Source: Akkermansiaceae bacterium (lineage in GTDB: Bacteria; Verrucomicrobiota; Verrucomicrobiia; Verrucomicrobiales; Akkermansiaceae). From it: 35,051 nt of DNA. The notes under the pieces are model-generated. The model did not search any database, was not told where the DNA came from, and was given only the letters and a program-made list of their open reading frames with translations. Position 1 is the stretch's first letter, and every line of letters begins with the position of its first letter. Positions 16,090 through 27,100 of the stretch are shown one piece after another. The stretch lies in the NCBI GenBank assembly GCA_903908495.1, contig CAIVSK010000270.1, positions 1 to 35,051 of the forward strand, in the 5' to 3' direction. The position numbers were made by a program, and so were the translations under genes.

Positions 16090-18414
16090 TCATTGCCTGC
16101 GCTCGTCGGCATCGAGGGCATCATTGACGCACACCTGGTGTTTGCAATTGCCGCGTCTGGCGGCCGCGTTGGCGTCGCCATATCGCGACTGCGGCGCGTG
16201 ATCGGAAGCATTGACACCGTTGCCGGCGGGATCTTCGCACAGGAACATACCGGTCATTTCCAGCGGAACGAAGTAGCGGATGGCAGGGTCCGCCTTGCTG
16301 ACATAGCCGTTAGAGCAGCCATAGCGCATGATGCAGTCTTCCATGCCGCTGTGCTGGCCGTTTTCCCGGCCGATCCATGGCTGCTTCGTCGGCGTGTGAC
16401 CCGAGCTCATATCGATTGGCGCTTCGTCCTCGGTGCGGAGCGTGATGTTGTACCAAGGTCCTCCGTCGATTGATTCCTGCGCACCATTGACGCCCGATGG
16501 CTTCCTGACTGCGCGCCAGCGGACATTGTTGTGATCGGCCTCGCCATGATGCCAGACGCTTGCGGCATGCAACAACTCATGGGCGATGGTGCTGGCATAA
16601 TGGTCGCGCCGAACGACTCCGCCGTCTTTGCCGGGCGTCTCATTCCAGCCGTCGGCTGTCTTGTCGAGGGTGGTCAGGATGCCAACATAATCGATCATCC
16701 GCGGCAGGCCCGGCCCGCCATGGGCTCGCGATTCGCCGGGGGCGTCGTTGTCCCGAAGCACCACGCCGTGCTGCAGGACCGTGTGAGGAGTCTCGTTGGA
16801 AAAATTGAGGTTGATGACCCGGCTGGGCCGGAATTCATCATCGGTGAATTCGTGATGAACGACCAAGCCGCTGGCTGCGGCGAACATCGCGATGCCGTCC
16901 TTGCTGCGGCCGCCCAACGTGTCGCGGATGAAATAGTCTTTCTTGAGCGGGTCCGCGTATTGGTGCACGCCACCTTCATAAAACCCGCGATATTCCTCAT
17001 AAAGCGTCAGGCCATCGCCGGCACGTTGGTCGCCTTCCGGGTCCTTCTCGTCGTCGGCATCGTCGGGTTTGTCGGATGCACCGTTATCTTCTTTCCAAAT
17101 ATCGGCGATCTTGGAATCGGGCTTGCGCTTGGGCAGGAGGACCTCCTCCTGGTCCTTATGCCCCTGCAGGTATCCAACCACTTCCTCCCCGTCCTCCATT
17201 TCCGCCGTTACCTTGAGCTTGCCCCACGCGCCCCAGTCGTGGCTGGAAATCACGGCGGTGGCTTCGGTCAGGTCCTTGCCGACGTAGTTCAACGTCTGCA
17301 GCTCGTTGGAGACGAGGGGATTGGGCCCCCCGGTCTGGTCTGCCGGCCAGAGCTTCAGGTCAAAGGATGTTTCAGCGTCTTGGGTCGGGAAGTTGATTGC
17401 GATGCCGGGCTCACGGCTGACTTCTAGAAGTTCAAAGCGGAATCGCGTCGCCTTCTGTTTGGGTTTTCCGCCATTGCGGTCCTGGAGCTTGGCCATCACG
17501 GTCAACTGGTTGCCGGGCTCGGACGATGTGACGCTTGCCATCGGCCGCCAACTTTCGTAGTTTTTCGGCTCGACGACGACCTCCACCTCCTTGGGTTGAG
17601 TGCGAACATTCCAGCCAATCGACAGCGCTCCCTGCCACGGCCCGGTTAGGCCGTTGGAGCTTGGCTCGAAATTTTTGGGGTTCTGCGCCAATGCCTTGAC
17701 CAGCATGGCCGGCTTGGCAACCCAGTCCCAGATGCCCTTGCTCGGCTGGTTGCCGGCCCCGCGGAATGTGAGGACATCGCCCTTCTTCTTGTAGGGTGAG
17801 GTCGTGAACATGTGCCGCCCCATGCCCGTCACGTTGTCGGGATTGTATCCGATCAGGAATATTTTGCGTGCGTTCGATGCTCCGGGAACCACGATTTCCT
17901 TGCCGTCCTGGATGAACCGGGTGTGAATGTCGCACTCCAGCGAGCACAGGAATTCGACCAACTCGTCCCTGTTGTCGATGTGGGCGTGGCAGAAGGTGTT
18001 GGTCGGCTTGCCTTCTGCGGGCTTGGCCATGGCTTGCGACATGGACCCGAATAGATGGGTGACGGACCTGTGCGTTTGCGGCGGGTTTGCGCTGTTGTCG
18101 ACGGTGGTGTAGGTGCAAGTCTCGTCGTAGCTGACGCTGCCGGTGCCCGTGGCGTAGGCCTCGTTTGACCAAAGCCCATCGAACCCGCCGTTAAGAGTGA
18201 CTCCCGCATTGACCCGGCCCGAGTACTCCCAGTGCTCTTCCACTTTCCCGTTGACGCGGTCGGTCTTGCCTTGGGCGTTCCACGTCAGGCCGATCCGCCC
18301 GTAGAGTTTTTCCAATGGCGTGATGCCAGTCTTCGCCTCGCCGGACTCGCTGCCGGCTATCGTCAGAAGGCAAAGCAAGAGAAATTGCGGCGGCTTCTTC
18401 ATATTCATATTCAT
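16090..18414 (-). CDS. Putative exported metzincin-like metalloprotease, new family
   Basis: The 774-residue protein begins MNMNMKKPPQFLLLCLLTI, with any of three ATGs (18414, 18408, 18402) possible; the signal peptide ends near residue 28. Residues 30-440 are mostly beta and not recognised. Residues about 460-500 hold an acidic stretch (DDADDEKDPEGDQRAGDG) leading into LTLYEEYRGF, like calcium-binding loops in secreted proteins. The likely zinc site is HELLHAASVWH at residues 612-622, which matches the metzincin pattern HExxHxxGxxH except for Ser in place of Gly. A Met-turn candidate CIMRYG has Met696. Several Cys near the C-terminus could form disulfides. It heads a two-gene unit with the lipoprotein and is divergent from the glutaminase-like gene. 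Protease function is inferred from motifs only. Confidence 0.65.
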   Translation of the reverse strand: MNMNMKKPPQFLLLCLLTIAGSESGEAKTGITPLEKLYGRIGLTWNAQGKTDRVNGKVEEHWEYSGRVNAGVTLNGGFDGLWSNEAYATGTGSVSYDETCTYTTVDNSANPPQTHRSVTHLFGSMSQAMAKPAEGKPTNTFCHAHIDNRDELVEFLCSLECDIHTRFIQDGKEIVVPGASNARKIFLIGYNPDNVTGMGRHMFTTSPYKKKGDVLTFRGAGNQPSKGIWDWVAKPAMLVKALAQNPKNFEPSSNGLTGPWQGALSIGWNVRTQPKEVEVVVEPKNYESWRPMASVTSSEPGNQLTVMAKLQDRNGGKPKQKATRFRFELLEVSREPGIAINFPTQDAETSFDLKLWPADQTGGPNPLVSNELQTLNYVGKDLTEATAVISSHDWGAWGKLKVTAEMEDGEEVVGYLQGHKDQEEVLLPKRKPDSKIADIWKEDNGASDKPDDADDEKDPEGDQRAGDGLTLYEEYRGFYEGGVHQYADPLKKDYFIRDTLGGRSKDGIAMFAAASGLVVHHEFTDDEFRPSRVINLNFSNETPHTVLQHGVVLRDNDAPGESRAHGGPGLPRMIDYVGILTTLDKTADGWNETPGKDGGVVRRDHYASTIAHELLHAASVWHHGEADHNNVRWRAVRKPSGVNGAQESIDGGPWYNITLRTEDEAPIDMSSGHTPTKQPWIGRENGQHSGMEDCIMRYGCSNGYVSKADPAIRYFVPLEMTGMFLCEDPAGNGVNASDHAPQSRYGDANAAARRGNCKHQVCVNDALDADERRQ

Positions 18415-18470
18415 GCGTGCACGGGACTTTTACGGGACTGCCGGGATGGCTCTTGCAGGTCATGCCGCGA

Positions 18471-18512
18471 GGGTCGGGGCCGGAACTCGCCCGACCCCGG
18501 GAATTTTATAAT
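18471..18512 (+). promoter_or_regulatory. Palindrome and -10 box in the divergent gap
   Basis: In the 163-base gap between the metzincin-like gene and the glutaminase-like gene, GGGTCGGG (18471-18478) pairs perfectly with CCCGACCC (18490-18497). Ten bases on, a consensus TATAAT (18507-18512) faces the glutaminase-like gene, 65 bases before its ATG. No good -35 box is seen; the palindrome sits where it would be, which fits an activator- or repressor-bound site. Confidence 0.4.
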
Positions 18513-18577
18513 CAATAGAATTGCTCTCGCCCGAACTTTCTTTCACCATCCAGCCTCGATCTAGCACCCACCCACCC

Positions 18578-21163
18578 ATGAAACATCCCGTCGTTCCACT
18601 CCCACGCTTGTTGCTCGTGGCAAGCCTAGCGCTTGCCGCCTCGGCCGGTCTTGGCACCGCCGCCGAATTGAAGCCCGCACCGCGGCCGCCAATGGTGCCG
18701 TTGATTGTCCACAATCCGTATTTTGGCATCTGGTCGCCGTCGGATGCGCTCAATTCCGCGGATACCCGCCACTGGACCAACACGGTCCAGCGCCTGCAGG
18801 GCTTGATCCGCGTCGACGACCAGACTCTGCGGGTGATCGGCAGCCAGCCGGACACGCTGCCCGCGCTGCCCCAGACCGGGATGCGGCTGTTTCCCACCCG
18901 CACGGTGTACTCCTTCGCCAACAAACAGATCCAGCTGACCCTGACGTTTCTGACGCCGGTGCTGCCGGATGACATCGAAATTCTGGCGCGGCCGCTCTCG
19001 TACGTGGTGTGGAACGTGACCTCGGCCGACGGCAAGGGCCACGCGGTGTCGCTCTATCTGGCTGTCGGCGGCGAGTTGGCGGTCAATGGCAACGAAATGA
19101 TCCAGGCCACCACCGAAAAAATCAGCGGTTTGGCCGCCGCCAAGGTTGGCACCGTGGCGCAACCGGTTCTCGGCAGCGCCGGGGACGACCACCGGATCAA
19201 CTGGGGCTACGCGTGGATCGCGGCACCGGGTGAGCAAGCCGCCGCAACGGTCGGCGATAGCGCTGCGCTGGCCGCGTCCTTCGCCGCCACCGGCAAAGCC
19301 GCTGCTGCCGACCAATACGGTCCGAAGCTCTCCGGCGACGGCGGCGTGATCGCCGTGAGCCAATCTCTCGGCACCGTCACCAAGACGGCCACCGCCTATC
19401 AGATGGTGGCCTACGACGAGGTCCGCGCGCTGACATATTTCCGCCAGCAGCTCAAGCCGTTCTGGCGCCGCAACGGTGCCGAACCCGCCGATTTGTTTGC
19501 TGCGGCGGTCAAGGACTACGCGGGCCTGGCCCCGCGCTGCGCCGCCTTTGATGCCGCGATGACGGCCGATGCCGAACATCTGGCCGGCCCGAAGTACGCC
19601 TACCTGTGCGCGCTGGCCTATCGCCAGGCGCTGGCCGCCAACGGCCTGGTTGCCGACGCCAAAGGCGCGCCGTTGATGATGCCCAAGGAAAACAGTTCCA
19701 ACGGGTGCATTGCGACCATCGACGTGCACTTCCCGATGATTCCCGAGTTTCTGTTGTTTTTCCCCTCCCTGGCCAAGGCCACCCTGGTCCCGCCCTTTGA
19801 CTACAGCGCCTCCGCCCAGTGGCCCTACCCCTATGCGCCGCACGACCTCGGCACCTACCCGCTGGCCAACGGCCAGGTCTACGGCATGGGTGGGTCCGAC
19901 GGCGACCGCATGCCCGTCGAGGAGTCCGGCAACCTCATCCTCATGATCGCCGCCGTCGCCCACGTCGATGGCAACGCCGACTTCGCCAGCAAGTGGTGGC
20001 CGCAACTCACCGCCTGGGTCGGCTACCTCGAAAAGGTCGGCTTCGATCCTGCCAACCAGCTCTGCACCGATGACTTCGCCGGCCATCTGGCCCACAACTC
20101 GAATCTGTCGGTGAAATCGATCCTGGCCATTGCCGCCTACGGCCAGCTCGCCGGCTTGCGTGGCGACAAGGTGACCGCCGCGAAGTACCAGACGATGTCC
20201 AGGGATTTTGCCCGCAAATGGATGAAATCAGCCGACGACGGTGACCACTACAACCTCGCCTTCGACCGTCCCAAAACCTGGAGCCAAAAGTACAATCTGG
20301 TGTGGGACCGGATTTTGGGGCTCGACACCTTCCCGCTCGAAGTCGCCCGCAAGGAAATGGCCTTCTACCGCAGCCACCTCAATCGCTTCGGCTTGCCGCT
20401 GGACAGCCGCAGCCCGCAGACAAAATCCGACTGGTCGGTTTGGTGCGCCACGCTGACCAACAAGCGCGAAGACATGGTCGCCATCATTGATCCGCTCTAC
20501 GACTTCTACACCCAGGTGCCCGAGCGCCGCGCGATGGTCGATTGGTACAATACCCAGAACGGCAAGATGATTGGTTTCACCGCTCGTTCGGTGGTGGGTG
20601 GGGTGTTCCTGCCGTTCCTTTACGACGGCGCGTTGTGGCGGAAATGGGCTGCAGCCGACAAGGCCAATCCCAAGACCCACATCTGGGCGGCCCAGCCCAA
20701 GCCGCCGGTTGAAGACACGGTAGTGGTGCCCAGCAGCGAGAAAGAAGCCGTCGTGTGGCGCTACACGACCAGCAAACCGGCTGCCGGTTGGGAAACCCCC
20801 GGCTTTGACGCATCCAGCTGGCAGGAAGGCAAAGCCGGCTTCGGTTCGCGCGGCACGCCCGGCGTGAAGATCGGCACCGAGTGGCGCAGCAGCGATATTT
20901 GGCTGGAGCGCGACATCGCTATCCCGGCCAGCGCGCCAGCCAACCTCGGGCTCTCAGTCCATCACGATGACGCGGTGGAGGTCTACATCGACGGCCACCA
21001 GGCAGTCGCTGAAACCGGTTTCACCACCCGCTTCGAAGCGTTCGAGCCGGAAGCGGCCGCCAAGGCCTGTCTGAAGCCGGGTGCGACGGTGCGGGTCGCG
21101 ATTCATACCCATCAGGACGCTGGTGGCCAGTGCATCGACTTGGGCATCATTTCGCTCAAGTGA
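18578..21163 (+). CDS. Exported glutaminase A-like protein (fungal GtaA type)
   Basis: The start at 18578 (MKHPVVPLPRLLLVASLAL) gives 861 residues with a signal peptide ending GTAA; an ATG at 18521 would bury the signal. Residues about 30-700 follow the DUF5127-DUF4965-DUF1793 order of fungal extracellular glutaminase A, with FGIWSPSDALNS near the N-terminus, KENSSNGCIATIDVHFP, YPYAPHDLGTYPLANGQ, EESGNLILMIAAVAHVDGN and WYNTQNGKMIGFTARSVVGG. The family is alpha/alpha-barrel-like in its C-terminal half. Residues about 725-861 add a galactose-binding-type beta-sandwich (SVHHDDAVEVYIDGHQAVAE). It probably acts outside the cytoplasm, releasing glutamate from glutamine, or on a related substrate. 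Its stop lies 11 bases from the convergent giant gene. Confidence 0.78.
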   Translation: MKHPVVPLPRLLLVASLALAASAGLGTAAELKPAPRPPMVPLIVHNPYFGIWSPSDALNSADTRHWTNTVQRLQGLIRVDDQTLRVIGSQPDTLPALPQTGMRLFPTRTVYSFANKQIQLTLTFLTPVLPDDIEILARPLSYVVWNVTSADGKGHAVSLYLAVGGELAVNGNEMIQATTEKISGLAAAKVGTVAQPVLGSAGDDHRINWGYAWIAAPGEQAAATVGDSAALAASFAATGKAAAADQYGPKLSGDGGVIAVSQSLGTVTKTATAYQMVAYDEVRALTYFRQQLKPFWRRNGAEPADLFAAAVKDYAGLAPRCAAFDAAMTADAEHLAGPKYAYLCALAYRQALAANGLVADAKGAPLMMPKENSSNGCIATIDVHFPMIPEFLLFFPSLAKATLVPPFDYSASAQWPYPYAPHDLGTYPLANGQVYGMGGSDGDRMPVEESGNLILMIAAVAHVDGNADFASKWWPQLTAWVGYLEKVGFDPANQLCTDDFAGHLAHNSNLSVKSILAIAAYGQLAGLRGDKVTAAKYQTMSRDFARKWMKSADDGDHYNLAFDRPKTWSQKYNLVWDRILGLDTFPLEVARKEMAFYRSHLNRFGLPLDSRSPQTKSDWSVWCATLTNKREDMVAIIDPLYDFYTQVPERRAMVDWYNTQNGKMIGFTARSVVGGVFLPFLYDGALWRKWAAADKANPKTHIWAAQPKPPVEDTVVVPSSEKEAVVWRYTTSKPAAGWETPGFDASSWQEGKAGFGSRGTPGVKIGTEWRSSDIWLERDIAIPASAPANLGLSVHHDDAVEVYIDGHQAVAETGFTTRFEAFEPEAAAKACLKPGATVRVAIHTHQDAGGQCIDLGIISLK

Positions 21164-21174
21164 GGTGGGTCCGC

Positions 21175-24100
21175 TCAGGGAGTGACCGGGATGGTGATCC
21201 GGAGTCTTGCGAATTTTCGCGGGGCTCCGGCGGAAGCAATCACTACGGTGACATCATCGGCTGCGGTTCCATTTTCCACGACGGTCAGGGGCGGGCCCGT
21301 GATGGCACCATTGGTAAGCACCAATGATGCCCACGGACCGTCCAAACTCGTGGCGCTTTCGACCGCCACCGCGTAGCTCTTGGCAGCGACAACCCGCTTG
21401 AAGTGCAGCACCAGATTCCCCGCGCTATCCAGCGTGGTCGAAATCGGGCCTGCACCGGCCGGGGTCAGCGGTGATGTTCCGGTTAGAAATTCAATGCCGT
21501 TAGGCACTCCGTCATGGTCCGGATCAGCGTCGGGCGCTTGGTCCGCGCCGATGAGCGAGGGATAGTCAGCAAGCCAGGCCTCATAGCCGGCCAGGACCGG
21601 GGTGGCGTTGACCTGGCCCGAGTTGGCGCTCTCCCCGCCGGCATTCACGGCGGAAACCACGTAGTAATAGATGGTCCCGTTGGTCAGGCCGGTGTTGATG
21701 TAGCTGCTGCCGGTTGGACTTGCGACGTTGGTGTATGGGCCGCCGCTCACTGTCGAGCGCTTCACGTTGTAGCTTGTCGCGCCGCTGGCTGCGGTCCAGC
21801 TCACGCTCGCTTGGGCGTTGCCCGGGGTGGCGGCCAAGCCGATGGGGGCCGGTGGTGCCGGGACTTGTGGGGTGGCGTTGATCTGGCCTGAGTTGGCGCT
21901 CTCCCCGCCGGCATTCACGGCGGAAACCACGTAGTAATAGGTGGTCCCGTTGGTCAGGCCGGTGTTGATGTAGCTGCTGCCGGTTGGAGATGCGACGGTG
22001 GTGAAGGAACCGCCGCTCACTGTCGAGCGCTTCACGTTGTAGCTCGTCGCGCCGCTGGCTGCGGTCCAGCTCACGCTGGCTTGGGCGTTGCCCGGGGTGA
22101 CGGCCAGACCGATGGGGGCCGGTGGTGCCGGGACTTGCGGGGTGGCGTTGACCTGGCTGGTATTGGCGCTTTCTCCGCCGGCATTCACGGCGGAAACCAC
22201 GTAGTAATAGGTGGTCCCGTTGGTCAGGCCGGTGTTGATGTAGCTGGTGCCGGTTGGACTGGCGACGGTGGTGTATGGGCCGCCGCTCAGCGTCGCGCGC
22301 TTCACTTTGTAGCTCGTTGCGCCGCTGGCTGCGGTCCAGCTCAGGCTGGTCTGCGCGTTGCCCGCAACCGCCGCCAAGCCAGTGGGGGCCGGTGGTGCCG
22401 GGACTTGCGGGGTGGCGTTGACCTGGCCGGAGTTCGCGCTTGCCCCGCCGGCATTCACGGCGGAAACCACGTAGTAATAGGTGGTCCCGTTGGTCAGGCC
22501 GGTGTTGATGTAGCTGCTGCCGGTTGGACTGGCGACGGTGGTGTATGGGCCGCCGCTCAGCGTCGCGCGCTTCACGTTGTAGCTCGTCGCGCCGCTGGCC
22601 GCGGTCCAGCTCAGGCTGGTCTGCGCGTTGCCCGCAACCGCCGCCAAGCCAGTGGGCGTCGAGGGAACCGGCGTGCCATAGACCGCGATCTCCGAGTAGC
22701 CGACCCAGCCGTTTTCCGAGGCCGGGGTGGTGAAATCAAACTTCACCGCCGCCACATTCGCCGCCAATACCCCGGTGGCCGGGGTCAGCGTCGCCCGCGT
22801 TGCCGACTGCACGGCCGCCGGATTGGCTGGATTGTAATTCACCGTGCCTAACGCAATGAATGTTGCTGGTGCGGCCACCGTTGAATAAGAAACCGTATAT
22901 GCCTGCTGATCGCGTCCGGCGTCCCTCCAGCCACCATAGACCATGATCTGGGTCAGCCCGTAGCCACCAGCACTGGCGGGAAGGGTGTAAACCACCGACG
23001 AACCGGATCCATAGGCATTGCCACATGATAGATAGTTGGGCCCGCTGTCTCCTCCAGCGGTCGGAGCGATTGCCAGACTGTCGCCAGCGGTCAGTGCGCT
23101 GGCTGTCGCGGCGGATGTATCCAAGCTGAAATTACCCGTCGAACTGGTGGGGGCCATTCCCGCAATCAGACTGTTGCTCGTGTCGAATGGCCAACTTGGT
23201 AGAAAATTGGTAAAGCCCCCCAAGCCGGTTTGTGCGGCCATTGAGGTCACCACGTTGTTCACTGCTGCCGCCACGCTGTTAACCTTGAGAGAACTGGGCG
23301 AGCTGAGCGCCACACCGTTGGCATTGGATGCCTGAAGCTGGTAGCTTGCCGTGTCGCTCAATTGCAGGTTGGTCAACGTCAATGTGGCATTCGTCGCTCC
23401 GGAAATATTGCTCGCCACACCGTTGGTGACTTTTTTCCATTGATAGGACAACGGAGCGGTGCCGGTGATGGCCGCGGTGAAAGTCACCTGGCCGCCCACC
23501 ACGTCCGCAGCGCTCGCCGGCAACGTGTTGGTGGTCACCACCGGTCCGACGGATGTGCCATATGCGGCGATTTCCGAATAGCCACAATATCCATTCTCAG
23601 AAGTCGGCGTCGTGAAATCAAACTTCAACGCCGCAACGTTGCTGGCCAGCGGAGCGGCACTCGCCGAGCTCAAGGTCGCCCGCGTGGCGGATTGAACGGA
23701 ATCGGGATTGGCCGGGTTGTAGTCAACGCTCGCCAACAGGACGAAGTTGGTGGGATCGGCCACGGTGGAGTAATAGACGGTGTAGGCCTGTTGATCGCGG
23801 CCTGCATCGCACCAACCGCCATACACCACGATGTTGGAAAGTGCATAGCCGCCGGCGGATGCCGCGAGTGTATATGTGACCGACTGCCCCCCATTGGTAT
23901 TGCCGCATGAGACTTGGGTCACGGTGGGTGCCCCTAGACCATAGGTCAAGCGGCCAAAGGTGCCATCGGTCAGCACGCCGACGTTGTGCTCGAAATTGCC
24001 ACCTCCCACCGCGCTGGGCGATTGGCCGGCAATCAGACTGCCGGGTGCCACGGTCCAGGTGGGGGAGAAATTCCCGCTCACGCTGCCAAGCCCGGTTTGG

Positions 24101-27100
24101 GCGGCGTAGCTGGTGATGACGTTGGCCACCGCTGCGGCCGCGCTGGAGACGGTGAGCGGAATCGCGGTGCTCACCGCGCTGCCAAATGAATTCGCCGCCT
24201 CTAACCGGTACAAACCCGTGTCACTCAATTGCAGGTTAGAGACGGTCAATGTCGGGGTCGTCGCCCCTGCGATATCCGTCAATTGACCGCCAACAATCTT
24301 TTGCCACTGATAGGTGACCGGCTGGGTGCTGCTGAAGGCCGCCGACAAGGTCACCTGGCTGCCCACCACATCCGCCGCGCTCGCCGGTAGGGTGTCGCTC
24401 ATCAAGGTCGGTGTCGGGGTGGTTGCCAGCGGCGGACTGATGCTCACCTTGTCAATGAAAACGGTGTTGTCGCCGCCGTTCAAGTTGGTGCCTGTAAAGG
24501 CCAACGTGTGTGCCACCGCCGATGCCGTGAAACTCGCCGTGTAGGTGGTGAAACTGGTGGCAGCCGCTCCTGGGTTGTTAGAGCTGATCGCCGTGCCATC
24601 AATATCGACGTTCCACGTCTGGCCGCCGTTTTGGACCGCCCCGCGCTGCGCCGCCGAGTATGTGAGGGTGTAACTGGTGCCCGGCACAAAACCTGACAGG
24701 CTCTGGCTCAAGCTGCCGCTGCGTTGCACCCAGGCGGTCTGGCTGCCTTCCGGTGCATTGGGATTGTTAAAGCCGCTGCCATTGGCGGCGATGCCGGTGG
24801 CATCAAACGTCCAGGACGCGCCACCGGGAGAGGCTGAATAGTTGCCGGAACCCAGGCTGGGACTTTCAAATCCCAAATTCGGGTTGGCGTTTGCGACGAC
24901 GATGTCGACGGGAATGGAATCCGCAAAGCTGCCATTGTTGAAGAGCACCCGGGCCACCATGGAATGAGCACCCTCGCCGGCATTCGCCCACGCACAGCTG
25001 TAGGGCGCGTTGGCGCTTTGGCTGATCATGGCGTCGTCGATATAGAACTGCACGCCATTGATGAGGTTGCCATTGGCGGTCACTGACGCCGCCAGATTGA
25101 CCGGCGCATGGGCCGCAAAAACGCTGTTGTTCGCGGGGTTGGCCAAGGCAACCCCGGCGGCCACCGGTTGCAACGGCGACAGCAGGCTGAGGGTGACGTT
25201 GTCGATGAACACGGTGTTGTCGCCACCGGCCAGATCGGTTCCGACAAAAGTGAGCGTGTGGGTGGCTGCGGTGGCCACGAAGATGGCCGTGTAGGGGGTG
25301 TAGCTGGTGCTGCCCGGGCTGTTGGATTGAATCACCGAACTATCGATTTTCACATTCCACGATTCGCCACCATTGCTGCCTGCCCTCTGTGCTGCCGAGT
25401 AACCCAGCGTGTAAGTCTTGCCAATCGTTAAGCCCGATAGAGTTTGGGAAATGGAGCCGAACTCCTGGATAAACGCCGCCTGGGTTCCCAGCGGCGCGTT
25501 GGGGTTGGAAAAGCCGCTGCCATTGGCGACGATGCCCGAGCCGTTGGGGCTGGCACCATTGAATGCCCACGAGCCGCCCGTAGGATTGTAGCGATAGTTT
25601 CCGGTCCCAATCCCCGGGGCTTCAAAGCTGGAATTCAAGATCGGCGTGGCGACGCTGATCTGCACGTTGTCGATGAACACGGTGTTGTCGCCGCCAGCAA
25701 GATCGGTTCCCACAAAGGCAAGCGTGTGGGTCGTGGTGGTGGCGGTGAAGGTGGCGCTATAGCTGGTGAAGTTGGTTGATCCCGGGGTGTGGGTTTTGAT
25801 CACCGTGCCGTCGATGACGACGTTCCACGACTCACCAGTCTGCGACCCGCGTTGCGCTGCAGCGTAAGAAATGGTGTAGAGCGTCCCCGGGGTGAAGCCG
25901 GCGAAGGTTTGTGAGATGGCGCCAAACTCCTGGATGAATGCCGCCTGCACACCTTCCGGGGCATTCGGATTGGAAAACCCGCTGCCGTTGGAGACAATTC
26001 CCGAGCCGCTGGGACTGGTGCCTGCGAAGGTCCATCCGCCCCCGCCGGTGGGATTGTATTGAAAGGTGCCTGCGCTCATGATCGGGGATTCAAAGCCGCC
26101 TGCCACCGTCAGTGCCAAGCTGCCCGCTTCCGTTGAGTTATAGCTTTCGCCATTCGCGTTGACTGCCGATACCACGTAGTAATATGTCACCCCATTGGTC
26201 AGGGCCCCATCGGTATAACTGGTGCCGGTCGGACTGGCCAGCGTCGTGTAAGGTCCGCCATGAGTGGTCGATCGTTTCACGTGATAGCGGGTCGCACCAA
26301 AGCTTCCGGCCCACGCCAGGTCAATCCGCAAACTGCTGTCCAAGGTGGCGGTCAAGGTCGTTGGCACCGGTGCATATAATTGTTGCACGGCGACGACGAC
26401 GCGCCGGTTGGATTCCGTCAGTGCCGGGTTGTTCACATTGGTGATGTTCATGAACAACTCGAACTGTGCCGCATAGAGAGACGGATTGGCCGCCAGCGCG
26501 TAGTAGTCGAGCAGGGTGTTGTCGGCCACGCGGACCACGCCGGAGTTGTCCACGGAAAACGTCGGGCCGGTATTGCCCGCGGCAATCGCATAGACCAACG
26601 GGCTGCCGTTGGGATTGGTGGCGGCCACCGAGCCGACCACCGTGTTGTTAGCCGCGTGTTCCGCCACGCTCAAGCGGCTGGGCATCCGCGCTCCCGCCAC
26701 ACTGCCGGAGATGGAATAATAGCCGAGGCTCGCGTAGCTCGAAAATCCATTGGTCACCGGATCGTTTTTCCCGGCACCGGTGACGCGGAAGGTATAAGTT
26801 CCCGCTGGCAGGTTGGCCGTGATGGTGGAAGACACCTGGTCCTGGGCGTTGTTGCTCGCGATGACGGCATCACTCGCATCCGCCAAGCTGGCCATGGTGG
26901 CCAGGTCGCCCCAGTCACCGACGGCCACCGGGCTGACCGTCAAGCTGACCGCGCCGCCGGTGGTGGTGGTGAATTGGAAAGCATCGGTGTCGTCGCTGCG
27001 CTCGATCACGCCCTCGGCAAACACCGTGTGGTCGTTGTTAATTTCCAGATAGCGCGAGGTCGCCAGCGTGTCGCCGGTGTCGTCGCTGCGGTAATGCACA

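Noticed and set aside
21598-22660. Regular repeats considered as a CRISPR array
   Set aside because: The period is 270 bases, the whole block is coding in one frame, and there are no unique spacers.
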